From Campylobacteraceae bacterium (GTDB lineage: Bacteria; Campylobacterota; Campylobacteria; Campylobacterales; Sulfurovaceae), in the NCBI GenBank assembly GCA_027063105.1, contig JAMOSL010000177.1:1-5136 (forward strand): a DNA stretch of 5,136 nucleotides, given 5' to 3'. Positions within the stretch are counted from its first letter, which is position 1. Every line of letters starts with the position of its first letter. The notes under the pieces are model-generated. The model was not told where the DNA came from. It made no database searches and saw only the letters and a list, made by a program, of their open reading frames with translations. The position numbers were made by a program, and so were the translations under genes. Of this stretch, positions 5,087 to 5,136 are shown piece after piece.

Positions 5087-5119
5087 TGTAATAAGAAAAA
5101 TTAATAAAAAGGATATTGA

Positions 5120-5136
5120 ATGATTAAAAAATATAT
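5120..5136 (+). CDS. Start of a further gene (partial, runs out to the right)
   Basis: An ATG at 5120 opens MIKKY and continues off the window. AAAAGGA (5107-5113) lies 6 nt before it, a good ribosome binding site, and a tandem TATAAT lies upstream. It is 55 bp after the PqiA-like stop on the same strand. A Lys-rich start is common for many protein classes, so no function can be given. Confidence 0.6.

Overview
The window is a strongly AT-rich stretch of bacterial chromosome. Gene content points to a Campylobacterota (epsilonproteobacterial) host. It has a menaquinone methyltransferase (UbiE/MenG), a small TauE/SafE-like membrane protein with a Cys-rich tail, a stand-alone DUF234 protein of a kind I recall from this phylum, an IS607-type recombinase and a single-domain PqiA protein. 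TATAAT-like -10 boxes without clear -35 boxes fit the same group. The genus cannot be read from the sequence.

Layout, left to right. Positions 1-93 (+) are the last codons of a probable transposase that enters from the left, followed by a possible insertion-sequence end near 104-128. An intergenic region of about 200 bp, with stacked TATAAT boxes and TTAAC repeats, leads into the TauE/SafE-like gene (328-1113, +). Convergent with it is a MerR-HTH/serine recombinase of the IS607 TnpA type (1178-1771, -) without a recognisable TnpB partner. Upstream on the same strand is a DUF234 protein (1833-2774, -). Positions 2775-3396 hold no intact gene but contain two pieces of genetic wreckage: a peptide resembling the C-terminus of citrate synthase (2814-2897, -) and a decayed reading frame of about 108 codons (2891-3216, -) that keeps its promoter and a strong ribosome binding site. 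Then come a 25-nt hairpin, ubiE (3397-4134, -), a 102-bp divergent promoter region, the PqiA-like gene (4237-5064, +) and the first codons of a further gene (from 5120, +).

The right part (ubiE, pqiA-like gene, next gene) looks like ordinary core chromosome: quinone methylation and envelope functions. The left and middle part (transposase end, recombinase, DUF234 gene, two gene remnants) looks like a plastic insertion zone. The most unusual observations are the decayed 108-codon gene with three in-frame TAA codons, its abutment to a citrate-synthase-like tail, an orphan IS607-type recombinase with Gln where family members carry an active-site Arg, and two genes whose -10 box lies exactly 6 nt before the ATG, which predicts leaderless mRNAs. 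I see no convincing new multi-gene system. The recombinase/DUF234 pair is the nearest candidate, and its functional linkage is unproven.
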